A stretch of 64,000 nt of DNA. Source: Citrus sinensis (taxonomy: Eukaryota > Streptophyta > Magnoliopsida > Sapindales > Rutaceae). Positions 48,715-62,488 of the stretch are shown piece by piece. How positions within the stretch are numbered: position 1 is the stretch's first letter; every line of letters starts with the position of its first letter. Position numbers and translations under genes: made by a program. The notes below the pieces were generated by a model. It searched no databases. It was not told where the DNA came from and saw only the letters and a program-made list of their open reading frames with translations. The DNA is taken from positions 1,466,001 through 1,530,000 of the forward strand of contig NC_068556.1 in the NCBI RefSeq assembly GCF_022201045.2, given 5' to 3'.

Positions 48715-51700
48715 ATGGCAAGTAATTTTGAAGATGGAGCTATAGATTTGTGGGAGTCATGAGGCTGGCTGTTCTGATTCCACTATTGACATAAAGATTA
48801 AATCATTGGATTGTCAAATACATACAGTGCAAGTAGATAAGCATGTAAAATATCTTATGCTTTGTAATGCTTTACTGAAAAATTGCCTCACTTTGGTTTA
48901 CAGCTTAATTATTGAATGTATATGAGTTGTGTATGTGCTTTTCTTTCATTTGAATAGTTGGTACACGGCATCACTTGCAAGTTTGTCGATGCCATTGTTT
49001 TCATATCTACTTGACCCTTATCTACTATAGCTGATAGTCTATCTCATAGAATATGTATGCATCTTGTGGGTTCCAATTCTTGCATCCAATTCTTGCATTA
49101 ACGGAACAAATTGTTGCCATTACTGGTGTAATATTGCAGCAACAGCGGCTGCTACATCAAGGGAAAGTTTTAAAAAATGACCACATCCTGTCAGCTTACT
49201 GTATCCTTTCTATAGGTTATTAGTGTTATGTCCCTATTCTCGACTTATCTTGAAAGTTCTTCCCATAAAAGTTTGCAGGTAATTTATTAAATTCCATATC
49301 GCCAAATAAAAATGTCGTTTTGTTGTCTTGATGGAAACATGGTTTGGGAAGAAATAACAATCTATTGTATGTGGGAAATGCATAGTTATTGTAAGGATGT
49401 GAAAGAAAGATGTCCCTAATTTCTATAATTTGCAAACATATTTTTTTGGCTTAATTCAGTTTAGTCGTAGAAGATGGACAGGTATTACTCCTAGTTGACG
49501 GACCAACATTCCCTCATCATCAGAGAACGTGCTTGATAATTCAGGTTGGATTTGCCTTTTATTTTCAATCAACTTATTAGATCCTTTTCTGGTCATGATG
49601 GAACTTTCTGTGAAAATGAGTATCTCTTGACAACAAGCAATGATCATACTGTTACGTAACATTTTTCTTCAGTTTTCCTTCATCTCCTCAGGATGTTCCT
49701 TTTCAATGTTACTTTCTTTCTTTAGTCATCTCCACAAGATGCTTCATTTTTAATGTCAGTCTCGTTCTTTACTTTAGGGTAAGCACATTTGTATCGGTAT
49801 TCTTGCTTTTTAGGTCTCTTGAGGATTGTTCACATTACTGTTATCAAATATTGACCAAGTAGCAGAATTTGTAGCTACTTACCCTGCTTCAAGTTTTAGC
49901 AATCCTCAAATGGATCTCAATCGGGTGAGTACTAGAGTTATTAAATTGAAAGAGTATACAATTCCGTACCTACCATTAGTTAGAAAAGCAATAATTATAT
50001 CCTCTCTCTCTCTCCTTTTTTTTTTGTCCCCTGAAAATTCATTTACCACATGTCAGATTTTCTCCACTCTCAACTCTTCCCAAATTGCAACTACAGGAAG
50101 GAACAATGAAGAGGTTGATCTTAGGGTAAATGTTTGGTGATTCATTTCCTGAAACAACTACTGCAAAATAGCTTGTTTGTATTTCATTAGAACTAAGAAG
50201 CCCGCCTTATCTCTGTACATTTTCTTTTCTCCCGATGGTCTTAATCATGCTAATTTTTGGTGTGTAAATTGTTCAAGAGAAATACACACTTATGTGCTTT
50301 ATCCAAATGTACGACATTCAGGGAATGTGACAAAGTCAAGTGATCGGATAGTTTTTGTTAACCTATTGGCTAGCATAAATTTATGAAATGGTTCTCTTAA
50401 TTGAATTAAGGATAGTATCTTATAATATTTTGAGTAACAGCTAAAGCCATTGAAAATTTATCTTCTGGCATGGTTCCGAGGTTCTAATTGACAGTTTTGT
50501 GAAGTCTTTTTGTCCCCTTTGGGGAGCTTGTGCTTATCTTCTCGAACAACATGCTAGCTGTTCTGTAAATCTTGCTTGCTAATCTATTGATAGTTGTACC
50601 GAAAGTCTTGTAATGCTTTTGTATCAATGTTCCTTATCATTTGGCAGGAACCCTCCTTAGAGAGACTGTCAGAACCACAAAATCTCAATGCCATAAGATC
50701 TTCTAGCAGACGTTAACCTGACCTGGCTCCTGAATGTGATCAGTCAAATTCATCAAATGTTGCCACTTCTCAAATCCAATCCATTTTGGAGTCTCTGCAG
50801 CCGCCAGTAAGTTCTACTCACTTTTCTTTTTCTTCTTTCACTGTCTCCAAGTATTATCTTTGTGAATAAAACATTTCTTTTGGCATGTTCCAAATAGAGA
50901 ACTATATGAGATCTTCAATTTTGTTGTTGCTGTTGATTTCTGATCTATAACAACTTCATTTCAGTTTCTGAATCACTTGAGACTTGAATTTGATATCAAT
51001 CGTCAGTAGTACTCTTTTATTGTCTTATAGACACCATTCTGACCTTCAAATTTAATTGTAAAGTTACGTGATCAGAGAGATTGCTGAAATTTTGAATTGT
51101 CTTTAGGGACTGGAGCTCAGCATCGGAGTTTGCAAGAGTTGGATGTTGATCCTCATGCAGCTCGTAGGCAGAGAGGTCTCCCCAGACCAGCATCCTTAGC
51201 TGAAGTGATTATGTCAACAAGACAGTTATTGATGGACAAAGTTGCTGCATTATTATTTGTAAATCACTAAACTTGTCACGAACCTAATAGAAGAAACATT
51301 TTGCAGTTGAGGAACTTAATCTATAACTTATATATGTACAGAATCTTCCAAGACAATTGATGGATCAAGCACAAGTAACAGATTCATCACCTCAGATGGA
51401 CATTCAAATGAATGCTTGTAGATCAGGATTTCTTTTGCAAAATGTAGGTGCTATGTTGCTTGAACTTGGTCGCACAACAAGGATAATGCAACTGTGTGAA
51501 ACATCAGTGTGTTAATATATCTCTGCATAATCCCTTTGATTTTACCTGTGATCAACCTTGCTCTAACCAATTCATTTAGTCAGGCTGATGCTGTCATTTT
51601 AGCTGAACCTTCTATACACCTCTGGATTTGGCCCAAACCATATAATGATTGCGGTAATCTATACTCAATATTGTTGATTGTTGATTGTTTCTTACAAGCA

Positions 51701-52060
51701 TTCATGGCACAGCCAATTCCCATTTGCAAAATCCCTAGTTGAACTGCAAAATTGGTTGAGGCATAGGACATGAACGAGCTTATAGTTTCTACAGTCATGT
51801 TTCCTTCTGATAAATATAAATTTAGGGCAGCTTATAGCATCTTAAGTATCCACTAAAAGTTGACTCTTTTCTTAAGAAACTAGTTGCAATAAAGAGCTCA
51901 GTACAAGGACACAACACCTATTGAGATTCAACTCATCATACGATAATAACTATAGCCAATGTATGATTTTTGGAGAAATGGTTGTTTTCTTGTGCAGGGT
52001 CTGGACTCAGAAGATGACCCGCCATCACCTCCTGGTGCGAAACGTCCAAAAGCAATATAA
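48715..52060 (+). pseudogene. decayed ubiquitin-like BAG6/CIP73-like gene
   Basis: Exon-like pieces in order still match plant ubiquitin-domain proteins of the BAG6/Scythe and CIP73 type. The ubiquitin-like domain begins DIKIKSLDCQIHTVQVDK (about 48788-48841) and continues EQIVAITGVILQQQRLLHQG (about 49106-49165) and VEDGQVLLLV (about 49468-49497). Later pieces are at about 49840-49924, 50056-50124, 50648-50806, 51111-51240 (RPASLAEVIMSTRQLLMDK), 51342-51500 (GFLLQNVGAMLLELGRTTR) and 51998-52060. Several pieces keep AG and GT borders, so it is not a retrocopy. Breaks: a one-base frameshift soon after the ATG at 48715, a frameshift within the piece at 49460-49546, an in-frame TAA at 50714, and another frameshift near 51600. 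Intact relatives act in protein quality control, and CIP73 is a CCaMK partner in symbiosis. This copy should not make a full protein. Confidence 0.72.
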
Positions 52061-53083
52061 GTTTTCTCGAAAGTCCATTGCGTTACATTTTCAATTGTAT
52101 GGGCTGCTAATTGAAGATTTATTCTTCCTATTGCTTCCTTAGAATGAGACCTTTTACTTGTTTCTGCAGAATTAAAGATCTTTATATGTATTACCAAGTC
52201 ACAGATTAGTAAGCGCGTGTTATGTGGATTCGTGACCGGCAATCTGGCATCTAGGGAGATTCTAATAGTTAATGAGGAGATGTCGCTGCTGAGAATAGTC
52301 AATTCTCGATGAATACAATTCGTTTCTACTATACTTTTTAGTCCAAGTCCATATGGTAAACTTGGGAAACATAAGCATAATATTTTCCCTTGTACAGAAT
52401 TTGCGTATGGTAATGTTTTGTATTTGGTGTTTTTTAAATTTGTTTTGGAGTACAAAAATGTTTTAGTTTGTTGTGAAAATGAAAACCCATGCAAATAGTG
52501 AAAGTGTATTTGGCTTGGCAGCTTGTTTTAATTTGGAATCCATGAGTGGTAGAAAACAGAATAATAGAGAACATTATACATTTTTTTGCAATAAAACATA
52601 AAAGAAGAGATATTTAATTTTTGTATTTCTTGTTTTTACAGCAGTTAAAAACACTTTTACCAAACAAGTTTTATATTTTTATATTTTTCACAAAACGAAT
52701 AAATAAGACGGTACCAATACACCCTTAATATTTTTAATAAAGTGATCAGAAAAAAATTATAACAAAAAGGTATTGATAAACCTTGTTATGTCTTGTAATA
52801 TTAAATCGTAAATCAATAGCAAGGTTGTACTTTGCAAGCTTTTAATAAATAGTATTAACTTGTATTAAGCAAATGGAAAAATAAATCTGAAATGCCTGGT
52901 GTTTCTTTTTTCGGGGAGGGGAAAAGAAAGGGAAATGACAGGTCGTTTAATGTATTAAAAAAACAAAATTTCTTATTCCGAATTTCCCCTTCAAAAGAAG
53001 GGCGTTTTAGTCATTGTAATCGTTTTAGGGTATCCCATTATAAAACCCTCGTTACAGCATCACTTCGACCCTCCGCGCTTGAT
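52061..53083. other. intergenic DNA upstream of RPS11
   Basis: No gene is recognised. The minus-strand reading frame at 51928-52494 overlaps the relic's last piece and has no motif. Confidence 0.5.
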
Positions 53084-53092
53084 TTAGGGTTT
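53084..53092 (+). promoter_or_regulatory. telo-box upstream of RPS11
   Basis: TTAGGGTTT is the reverse complement of the telo-box AAACCCTAA and lies 71 bp before the ATG. Telo-boxes are typical of plant ribosomal protein gene promoters and leaders, so it fits the neighbouring gene. Confidence 0.65.
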
Positions 53093-53162
53093 TCTGCATT
53101 GTGTTAGCCACCTCCGCCCAGTGCGTTCATCATCCTCAACAACTCAGCCCCGAAATCCAGCC

Positions 53163-54636
<1,474 letters not shown>

Positions 54637-55361
54637 GTTGGAGTCCGCTGTTTCCAACATTAAATTTTTGCTACTTTTGTTCCATGGGACTTTGTTATTT
54701 GGATTTTTGCATTGGGAATTAAATCCTTTTATGTCCTAATATATATTTTCTAGAGAAGTTAATTTTTCCTTTTGCTTGTTAGTATTTTCTTTGGTTTGGT
54801 TATGACATTGTTTTATTCCATATTTGTTCAATGGGATGAATGCATAGTGACTCTGTTATTGCTTAGGAAAATAAGTGTCGATTCCTATACCTTTTTATTT
54901 TCACTTTAAATTTTTGTTATGGAAAGGATGAATTTGCATGTGCATGGGCCTAGTTGCCATTTTTTCACGAGCTTCAGGCCTAAGGCATTAGTGGATGCTG
55001 GAGGGGTTGTCTATTCTTTAAGTAAAACCATAAGATTTTAACAGTTGCGGGCAAGTCTTACAGGTTCATTTACCCAATTTATTACTTGTATATTTCACAT
55101 ACAGGAAATTTGCAACTTGAAATTTCATTGAGATTTATTGCACATTGTCTTGTAATTACCAGTTGGGTGTTTGCTTCATGTAAAAGCACAGTGGTTCAAT
55201 TTCTGTGATTGTTGGAATGCCCAAAAAAACATATTACGTTACCAGGACTGCAATCAGACATGTTCCTGAACCGAGAAGCGACATGCTTGGGTGGGCGGCC
55301 TACTGAATTGAACCGGACTCACTGTAATCCGTTCAGAAAATTTTGGACCGATTGGTTCCAG

Positions 55362-55378
55362 GCTTAGTTCGATTATTC
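55362..55378. repeat. target-site duplication of SINE copy 2 (left)
   Basis: GCTTAGTTCGATTATTC here matches GCTTAGTTTGATTATTC at 55698-55714, with one mismatch in 17 bases, on either side of the SINE. Confidence 0.85.
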
Positions 55379-55697
55379 TTTTCTTTTTTGATTACATGAG
55401 ACTATTGCTCAAATTACAGTTCAAATTACAATTTATATTACATGAGAGTATAATTGATATGTACAATTATATATTTATACTGAGCTCTATTGATATGAAT
55501 GTTGATATGATACCGCTCAAATTTTTAACCCTCTCAAATATTCGAGGGATGTCAAAATCTCATCCTGGGAGAAAGACTGTCTTCACTCGAGCTCAAGGAC
55601 TCTAAGGAAGAATATTTAAATTAAACTCCTATAATGCGATTGCGGAGGCTTGAATTCCTTCCCTCACATTTGTGTGGGAGGGGCTCTAGCCACTTGG
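55379..55697 (-). mobile_element. tRNA-derived SINE, copy 2
   Basis: Read on the minus strand, the head begins near 55697 with CCAAGTGGCTAGAGCC (A-box-like) and has GGAATTCAAGCC (degenerate B box) about 40 nt later. The tail ends GTCTCATGTAATCAAAAAAG. Flanking 17-bp direct repeats define both borders. Body and tail match copy 1 at 2914-3397. Upstream, at about 55240-55360, is unidentified repeat-like sequence. Confidence 0.85.
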
Positions 55698-56570
55698 GCT
55701 TAGTTTGATTATTCGAAAAAAAATTGTACGAAACCGAAATAAAGAAATACTTGGGGAATTGGGATTTTAGTTGGGGATCAGATTCGGAGAGTCGGTATGT
55801 TTTACCTTCTCAATTTATTTTATACACTTTTCGACTAGCCACAAATGTTTTCAGATTTATCCTTGTTAAAATGGTTCAAAAAGGAGTTTTCCCCAGTCCC
55901 CACCCACACACTCCCCCTCTCTTCCAAGCTCATGAACTTCTTCTTTTTCACACTCCTCACATCTCTCTAATTGATTCAGAATTTTGCATCAAATGACAGT
56001 CTCTAAAACAAATCTCAAATTGAAATTGTCACAATAATGGATCACTACATAAATTCAAAACCTATCCATCAATAATAGTGCAAGTCTTCGTCTATCCATC
56101 AAGTGTTAGATGGTAGTGGATTGATGGTGATAAAGATGTGTGGTGGTGATGCTGATAAGTGACGGATGGAGATAATAATTGAGAGAAAAGAGAGCGGAAG
56201 ATATCGGTGACAGATGAGGACATTATTTGAGAGAAAAGAGAGGTAAAGGTGAAGAAATAGTTACTTTTAATTCTTAATAAGGATAACTTTAAAAAAAAAA
56301 TTGAATTAACTGAAAAGTGAAAAATATCATTAATGTACTGGACAGTGGACACACCGTTCAACAAGGATAATAGAATAGGCATATTAGACAAAATCCCAAA
56401 ATGTTGCCCGTGGCACGACTGCACTGCACAAATCAACTTGAGTATAACCATATTAAAAACGCATGTTTACAATTGTAATCGACATTTTTTTTATGATGCT
56501 GTAACAGTAATGATAATGAAGTTATTAATTATCGTTGCTTTAATTTAGTAGATAAATAATTAATAGATAA

Positions 56571-57511
56571 GGGAAAATGTCCTTTTCACCCTTAAGGTTT
56601 GATGCAATAGCCATTTCATCCTTACAGTTTAAATAATAAATCATTTCATCTCTATTTTTTAAGCAATAGCCCAAACATTCTTTTATTAATTTACTGTTAT
56701 TATGTTGTATACTTCATTGAGGGTAAAATAGGATTTCTAAATAATGATAAATTATTTTAAAATAAGCTCTCAAATACATTTAACTTTAAGGATAACTTAA
56801 TAAATAAACATAATAACATTAAATAATATGTAAAATATATATTTAGGACCAAAAAATATAAATTTCATAGGCACTAGAGTAATTTTTTTTAATATTTAGC
56901 TTATTCTCAACTTTAATATGGTCGAAATAAATAAATAAATAAATAATCAATCAGTACTGTTATTCTATCAAAAGTAATTACAGACTCCTTCATTTATTTT
57001 AAAAAAAAAGTCATAAATACATAACAACATATATTTAAAAATATTACAGAATAAAATACACTGTATTGGATTGTATTTTTTTTTAATCTTTTAGCCCATT
57101 CTTGACCTTACTATAGATAATGATTCCTTATTGAAAAGAATTATTATTATTATTATTATTTAGTTGACTTCATTAAAAAAAAAAATTAATGAACACACCC
57201 ACATACACACATGTTGCATATTCTTTAGTATTATTTTTATTTCATTAAGTTATCCTTAAATTTTAAATTTATGCAAAAAGTCATATGTTATTCAATTATT
57301 CTTGAGATTTGTATTTTAAAAAACTTTGCATTTATTTAACTAAAAATCCTATTTTGTCCTCAATAAATTATAGAGTAAACTAATTTTGAATTCATGAAAG
57401 GGTATTTTGGGCTATTGTATAAAAAATAAGAATGAAACGAGCTATTATTTAAAAAATAAGGATGAAATGAGCTATTATATCAGACTATAGGGATGTAAAA
57501 AACTTTTTCCC
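56571..57511. mobile_element. MITE-like inverted-repeat element
   Basis: The left end reads GGGAAAATGTCCTTTTCACC, followed by TTGATGCAATAGCC and TTTCATCC. The reverse complement of the right end reads GGGAAAAAGTTTTTTACATC, followed by CTGATATAATAGCTCATTTCATCC. The core (about 940 bp in all) is AT-rich and has no coding capacity. The ends are reminiscent of the outer element at 58531-60252. Confidence 0.65.
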
Positions 57512-58530
57512 TAATGATAATGATAAGGATCTCTAGATTCTCATTTTTTTTAATTTAGTAGATAAATAATTAATGATTTAATAATCAATAGATAATATCC
57601 AGGTTTATGGATATAATATTATTTTTATTATTTGATAAATATTTTGTAAATTACCGACAAAATTGAAAATTAAAGATTCAATCATACATATTAATTCAGA
57701 TGCTTAAATAATAAATATGAATTATAAAATCTTCAACAACACGTGTTAATAGAGATCCTTTTGTCGTTAATAATTGGAACAATATAATTTTGAACTCTTA
57801 GCTTTATTCATTGGTTATTTATTTATTTTTGGTTTAAATTACTCATTTGGTAAGATTGTTTTGAATTGATTGTTGCAATATTAAAATACATCATTTTTTT
57901 GGAAAATACAAATATAGAAGTTTATTCAATATAATTGTTTTTTCTTTATTATTTAATCTTTAAAAAAACATGTTTAGCTAACATATCTTATAACTAGTAA
58001 ATTAAATTTTAAATAATTGAAATCAAAATATTATCCTAAATAACTTCTAATTGATTCAACGGCACTTGTTTGTGCCACTATTGATGCTCATCTTTATAAC
58101 AGCATCATAAAATGACTCAAATATTATTAATAATAAAAATTACATGTTGTCACCGCACATTTTAACATAACTAAGAAATAGCAAGTCAATGCGAATAAAA
58201 AAGCATACTGTAATCATAACAAGTTAATAACTATGCGTTTCCAAACACTTATGGAAGGAATATGCCGAATTTGTTAAGAAAATGAAAGAACAGGCTACGG
58301 CAAATTTCCCATTCAGAACTCTCAAATAGCACCTAAATCTGGAATAATAATTTAAAATTAATTCCTTGCTCATGAATTAATATTCAATCATATCACTTCC
58401 CCTTATATGATGTTATCTCCTCATCAAATTCTTTAATTTTGGGAACATATAAGTTTACTTCTAATTATACTTTACTAAATAGTTTTGGAGTATTTGCAAT
58501 TCTTAGTTGATCTTTGCTAATTAATCTAAG

Positions 58531-60252
58531 GGGTAAAATCTCATTTAGGCCCCGTTTGAGATTGCTTTTGGGAGGGTTAAAAGTGATTTTAAAAATTTAA
58601 AAGTTAATTTTGGTGTTTGGTAAAAAAAAATCAAAATCACTTTTGCCAGAATCAGCTCCTCCTACAGCTAATTTTGAAAAGCAGGGAAGGAGTAACTTTT
58701 AAATTCTGATTTTGAGAATTCAATTTTATCATTTAATATAATTCCATAAATATCCTTACAATTATTACTTAAACCCAAAATTATCCTTATTTAAATTAGA
58801 AACAAAATCAATATTTTAATAATTTTTTATTGTAATTAACGCACACCTTTCGTTTACCCTATTTCTTCATATTTTGTGTTCTATCAAAACTTATCTAGTG
58901 CAACAAAGCAAGATCCAGTACATGTTCTATCATCATATTCAATAATAGTAAGTGATTCATCACCCTTTTCATGCATATTCAATGTACTTTTTATTATAAT
59001 ATTTGTTGTTTGTCTTATTTGGGTTTGTTTATATATAAATAATTCTATGCCTATGTAATTTTTATTATAATATTCATTGTTTGTCTTATTTGGATTTTTT
59101 ATTATAAACGATTTGCAATTATTATTATTATAATATTTGTTGTTTGTCTTACTTGCGTTTGTTTACATATAATTTCGGGTGACTGGTTAGTTTTTAAAGT
59201 TCATTGCATAATGAAAAAGACGAAAATATTATCTTTCACATGGTTTCCTTCAACTATCAAGACGCTTCGTTTTTTCCATAAGAATAGTTTGTGTAACTAA
59301 AGATACATGGCACAAAAGCTATAGAAAATGCTACGTTTATGCTGCTTGGCAAGAAGTTAATATGCCAATTCCACATTTTTATAAAAAAAAAAAAATTGTT
59401 TGATTCAACGAGATATTGTACGTGTACATTTTTATATGTATAAGTAAATTTTATCCTACATTATATACATTTTAGTCATTTATTTTTTTACAGCAGTTTA
59501 ACAATAAGATTTACCAAAAACCCATAACTGCTTTCAAAATTCACAGTACTTTTGAAAATAAAATTTACCAAACACTTAACTGATTCTCTTCACAGCTGAT
59601 TATTTATATAGCACAGCTAACAACAATTATTTTAAAAGCTACAGCATTACCAAACTGGCCCTTGGTCCATATATTTTGAGATTAGTACCCGTTTAGTCCT
59701 TATATTTTTAAAAATACCTTAAAACATCTCCGACATTAAATTATTAGCACATTTTCTCTTACTTTTTGTTGCTTTTGGCTTTATTTTTACAATATTACCC
59801 TCTTACAATATTTTTTTGGACATTAGTAAAAAGAAAAAAATTAATTATCAATTTAATCTCAAAAAATAAAATGAAAACAAAATTAATATATGTTACTTTT
59901 TTGTAACACACTGTTGAGAAATTAATATATTAATTTTTTTTATTACTAATGTCCAAAAAATAGGTAATTTAATTATTTTTACAATAAAATTTTTTTGGAC
60001 ACATGTAAGCTTTGACAAAAATTAATATTTATTCTTTTTTTTAATTTTATTTTTGGGGTTAAATTGATAATTTAATTTTTTTCTTTTTATTAATTTTATA
60101 AAAAGAAACATTATTATAAGAGGGTAATATTGTAAAAATAAGTCAAAAGATGTCAATAGTTTAAAGATATAGATGTTTTGAAGCATTTTTTAAAATATAG
60201 AAATTAAATAGACATTAATATTAAAATATAGGGATGAAACGAGCTTTTACCC
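58531..60252. mobile_element. larger inverted-repeat element split by an inserted MITE
   Basis: The left end starts GGGTAAAATCTCATTTAG, is interrupted, and resumes at about 59660 with GGTCCATATATTTTGAG. The reverse complement of the right end reads GGGTAAAAGCTCGTTTCATC, then CCTATATTTTAATATTA. Beyond the break, both arms contain TTTTTACAATATTACCCTCTTA, at about 59785 and, inverted, about 60115. Arms are well over 100 bp. There is no transposase. Confidence 0.75.
58549..59661. mobile_element. hAT-like MITE inserted in the element at 58531-60252
   Basis: The left end reads GGCCCCGTTTGAGATTGCTT. The reverse complement of the right end reads GGGCCAGTTTGGTAATGCTG. Ends of the form GGSCC-GTTTGG are common in plant hAT-type non-autonomous elements. 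A second, more decayed relative is at 22676-23256. The internal ORF at 58876-59058 has no transposase motif. Confidence 0.7.
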
Positions 60253-60519
60253 TTAATATAATTGCTAAATAGCATACGTGTGAGGGACACAAAGCGTGAT
60301 CAAACTAATATATCTCAACTAAGGAGTCATGACGAGTGACGACCCTATAACCCAAATATTTTTTTCGCCGATTAACTTGTTAAACACGTAAATATAGGCT
60401 TTGTATGTATTCACAAAAATCTGGTGGTTTATTTTTGTTATATTTCCGGAAAATCTTAGGAAAGGATCTAAATCTTAATTAGATAGAGTATTTCTCCTTT
60501 TCTCACTCTAATTGTGATC

Positions 60520-60541
60520 CCTATATTTATATATATATATA
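60520..60541 (+). promoter_or_regulatory. TATA region of the flotillin-like gene
   Basis: A run of TATATATATATA follows CCTATATTTA, about 140 bp before the chosen ATG at 60678. It is the best TATA candidate, giving a leader of roughly 100 nt. Confidence 0.45.
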
Positions 60542-60677
60542 GGGATCATACGTTACCCTAATTATATTTCACAGCCTTTGGCAATATTGTCAATTCTTCC
60601 TTAAAATCACTCTCAAATTCTCCATTCAATTTTCCTTGTTTCTTAGTGCATATCAAAAACCAAAAACAGCTAGCACA

Positions 60678-62488
60678 ATGTACTATAAAGTTGCCGGTGC
60701 ATCACAGTTCCTGGCGATCACCGGAAGCGGCATCGATGACGTTAAATTAGCCAAGAAAGCATTTATCTGGCCGTTCCAACAGTGCACCGTTTTCGACATA
60801 ACCCCAGTTAACTATGACTTTGAAGTTCAAGCCATGAGCGCCGAGAAGCTCGAGTTCAAACTCCCCGCCGTCTTCACCATAGGCCCTCGCGAGGACGACA
60901 GTGACAGCCTCCTCAGATACGCTAAACTCATCGCCCCTAAGGACCGGAACTCCGTACACGTCAGAGAAATCGTAAAGGGTATCATCGAAGGGGAGACCCG
61001 AGTCCTTGCCGCTTCCATGACGATGGAGGAAGTGTTCAAAGGGACCAAACAGTTTAAACAAGAAGTGTTTGGGAAGGTTCAGTTAGAGCTCAACCAGTTT
61101 GGTCTTGTGATATACAATGCTAACATCAAACAACTCGTTGATGTGCCGGGGCACGAGTATTTTTCTTACTTGGGGCAAAAGACTCAGATGGAGGCCGCCA
61201 ATCAAGCCAAGGTCGACGTGGCGGAGGCGAGGATGAAGGGAGAGGTTGGAGCCAAGCTGAGGGAAGGGCAGACGCTGCAGAACGCTGCCAAGATTGACGC
61301 GGAGACCAAGGTCGTTAAAGTTCAGAGGGAAGGACAGGGCCAGAAGGAGGAGATGAGGGTCAAGACTGAAGTCAAAGTTTTTGAGAACCAAAGAGAGGCT
61401 GAGGTGGCGGAGGCCAACGCTGATTTGGCAAAAAAGAAGGCCGGGTGGGCTAAGGAGGCCAAAGTGGCGGAGGTTGAGTCGGCGAAGGCGGTGGCGTTGA
61501 GAGATGCTGAGTTGCAAAGAGAGGTCGAGAAGATGAATGCTGCTACTAGGATGGAGAAACTTAGGGCTGAGTTTGTGAGCAAGGCCAATGTTGAATATGA
61601 ATCCAAGGTACTAATACTAATTCTCAATTTTCTTTACTTTTTTTTTTAATTATGTTATTTTTCGATATAACATAATTTATTAGAGGAATTAAGAAATTAC
61701 TAGACAGTTTATATCTCTATACGGTAAAGATTGGAACTTGACTTACATGAGTAGTAAACAATTTATCCAAGCGTGCAATATATGATAAAGAAAAAAGAAA
61801 AAAAGAAATGATTCTACCCATGCATCTAATTAATGTTTTATTTAACCAGCTTATAATCTTATTATGTTTCCATTTTCTTTAATTTGGAACAAAAAAGGTG
61901 CAAGAGGCAAACTGGGAGCTGTACCAGAAACAAAAAGAGGCGGAAGCAATTCTGAATTTGAAAATAAAAGAGGCAGAAGCGAAGAAAGCAACAGCGGAGG
62001 CAGAATTTTATGCGCGTAAGCTAGCAGCGGACGGGGATTTGTACGCAAAGCAAAAGGAAGCTGAGGGACAAGAGGCACTTGGGAAAGCCCAAGGAGAGTA
62101 TCTCAAGTCCATATCAACAGCATTGGGAGGCGATAATAGAGCCGTCAAAGACTTCTTAATGATCGATAGAGGGGTGTATCAAGAAATGGGTAGGATTAAT
62201 GCGGAAGCTGTCCGTGGATTGCAACCGAAACTCAACATTTGGAATACTACCAATGAAAGCGGCGGTGGGGCTGGCGGCGGCGATGCAAGTAGCTCCGCCG
62301 TGAGGGAGGTTGCGGGGATTTACCGTGCATTGCCCCCGTTGTTTCAGACAATTTATGATCAGACTGGAATGACGCCACCTCCTTACATGGGCATGTTACC
62401 TCAAACTCAAACTGCAGTGACACCGCCTCAGATCTTGGGCAGTTTGGCTCTTCCATGCACCAACGTCGTCCCCAACAACAACAGCTAA
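60678..62488 (+). CDS. flotillin-like protein
   Basis: Two exons (60678-61607 and 61898-62488) join in phase 0 to 506 aa. The first 200 residues are the SPFH/PHB domain: [20 protein letters not shown] at the start, [39 protein letters not shown] and [20 protein letters not shown]. An Ala/Glu/Lys-rich coiled coil (about 200-370) with repeated EA units follows, as in all flotillins. The C-terminal part has a Gly-rich insert (about residues 430-440) and the conserved [13 protein letters not shown](T)PP. The length is about 30 residues above the Arabidopsis flotillins. Plant flotillins mark plasma-membrane microdomains and act in clathrin-independent endocytosis; legume members are needed for rhizobial infection. 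The start at 60678 was chosen over an in-frame ATG at 60636 because [10 protein letters not shown] aligns with the family N-terminus. Confidence 0.94.

Larger units (their letters stand above)
54637..56570. other. gene-free DNA after RPS11 containing SINE copy 2
   Basis: 3' flank of RPS11, the SINE with its duplications, and AT-rich sequence. A near-repeated AGAGAAAAGAGAG occurs at about 56181 and 56231. No gene is supported. Confidence 0.5.

Noticed and set aside
61083-61517. a 144-codon minus-strand reading frame
   Set aside because: It is the mirror of the flotillin coiled-coil exon and has no family match.
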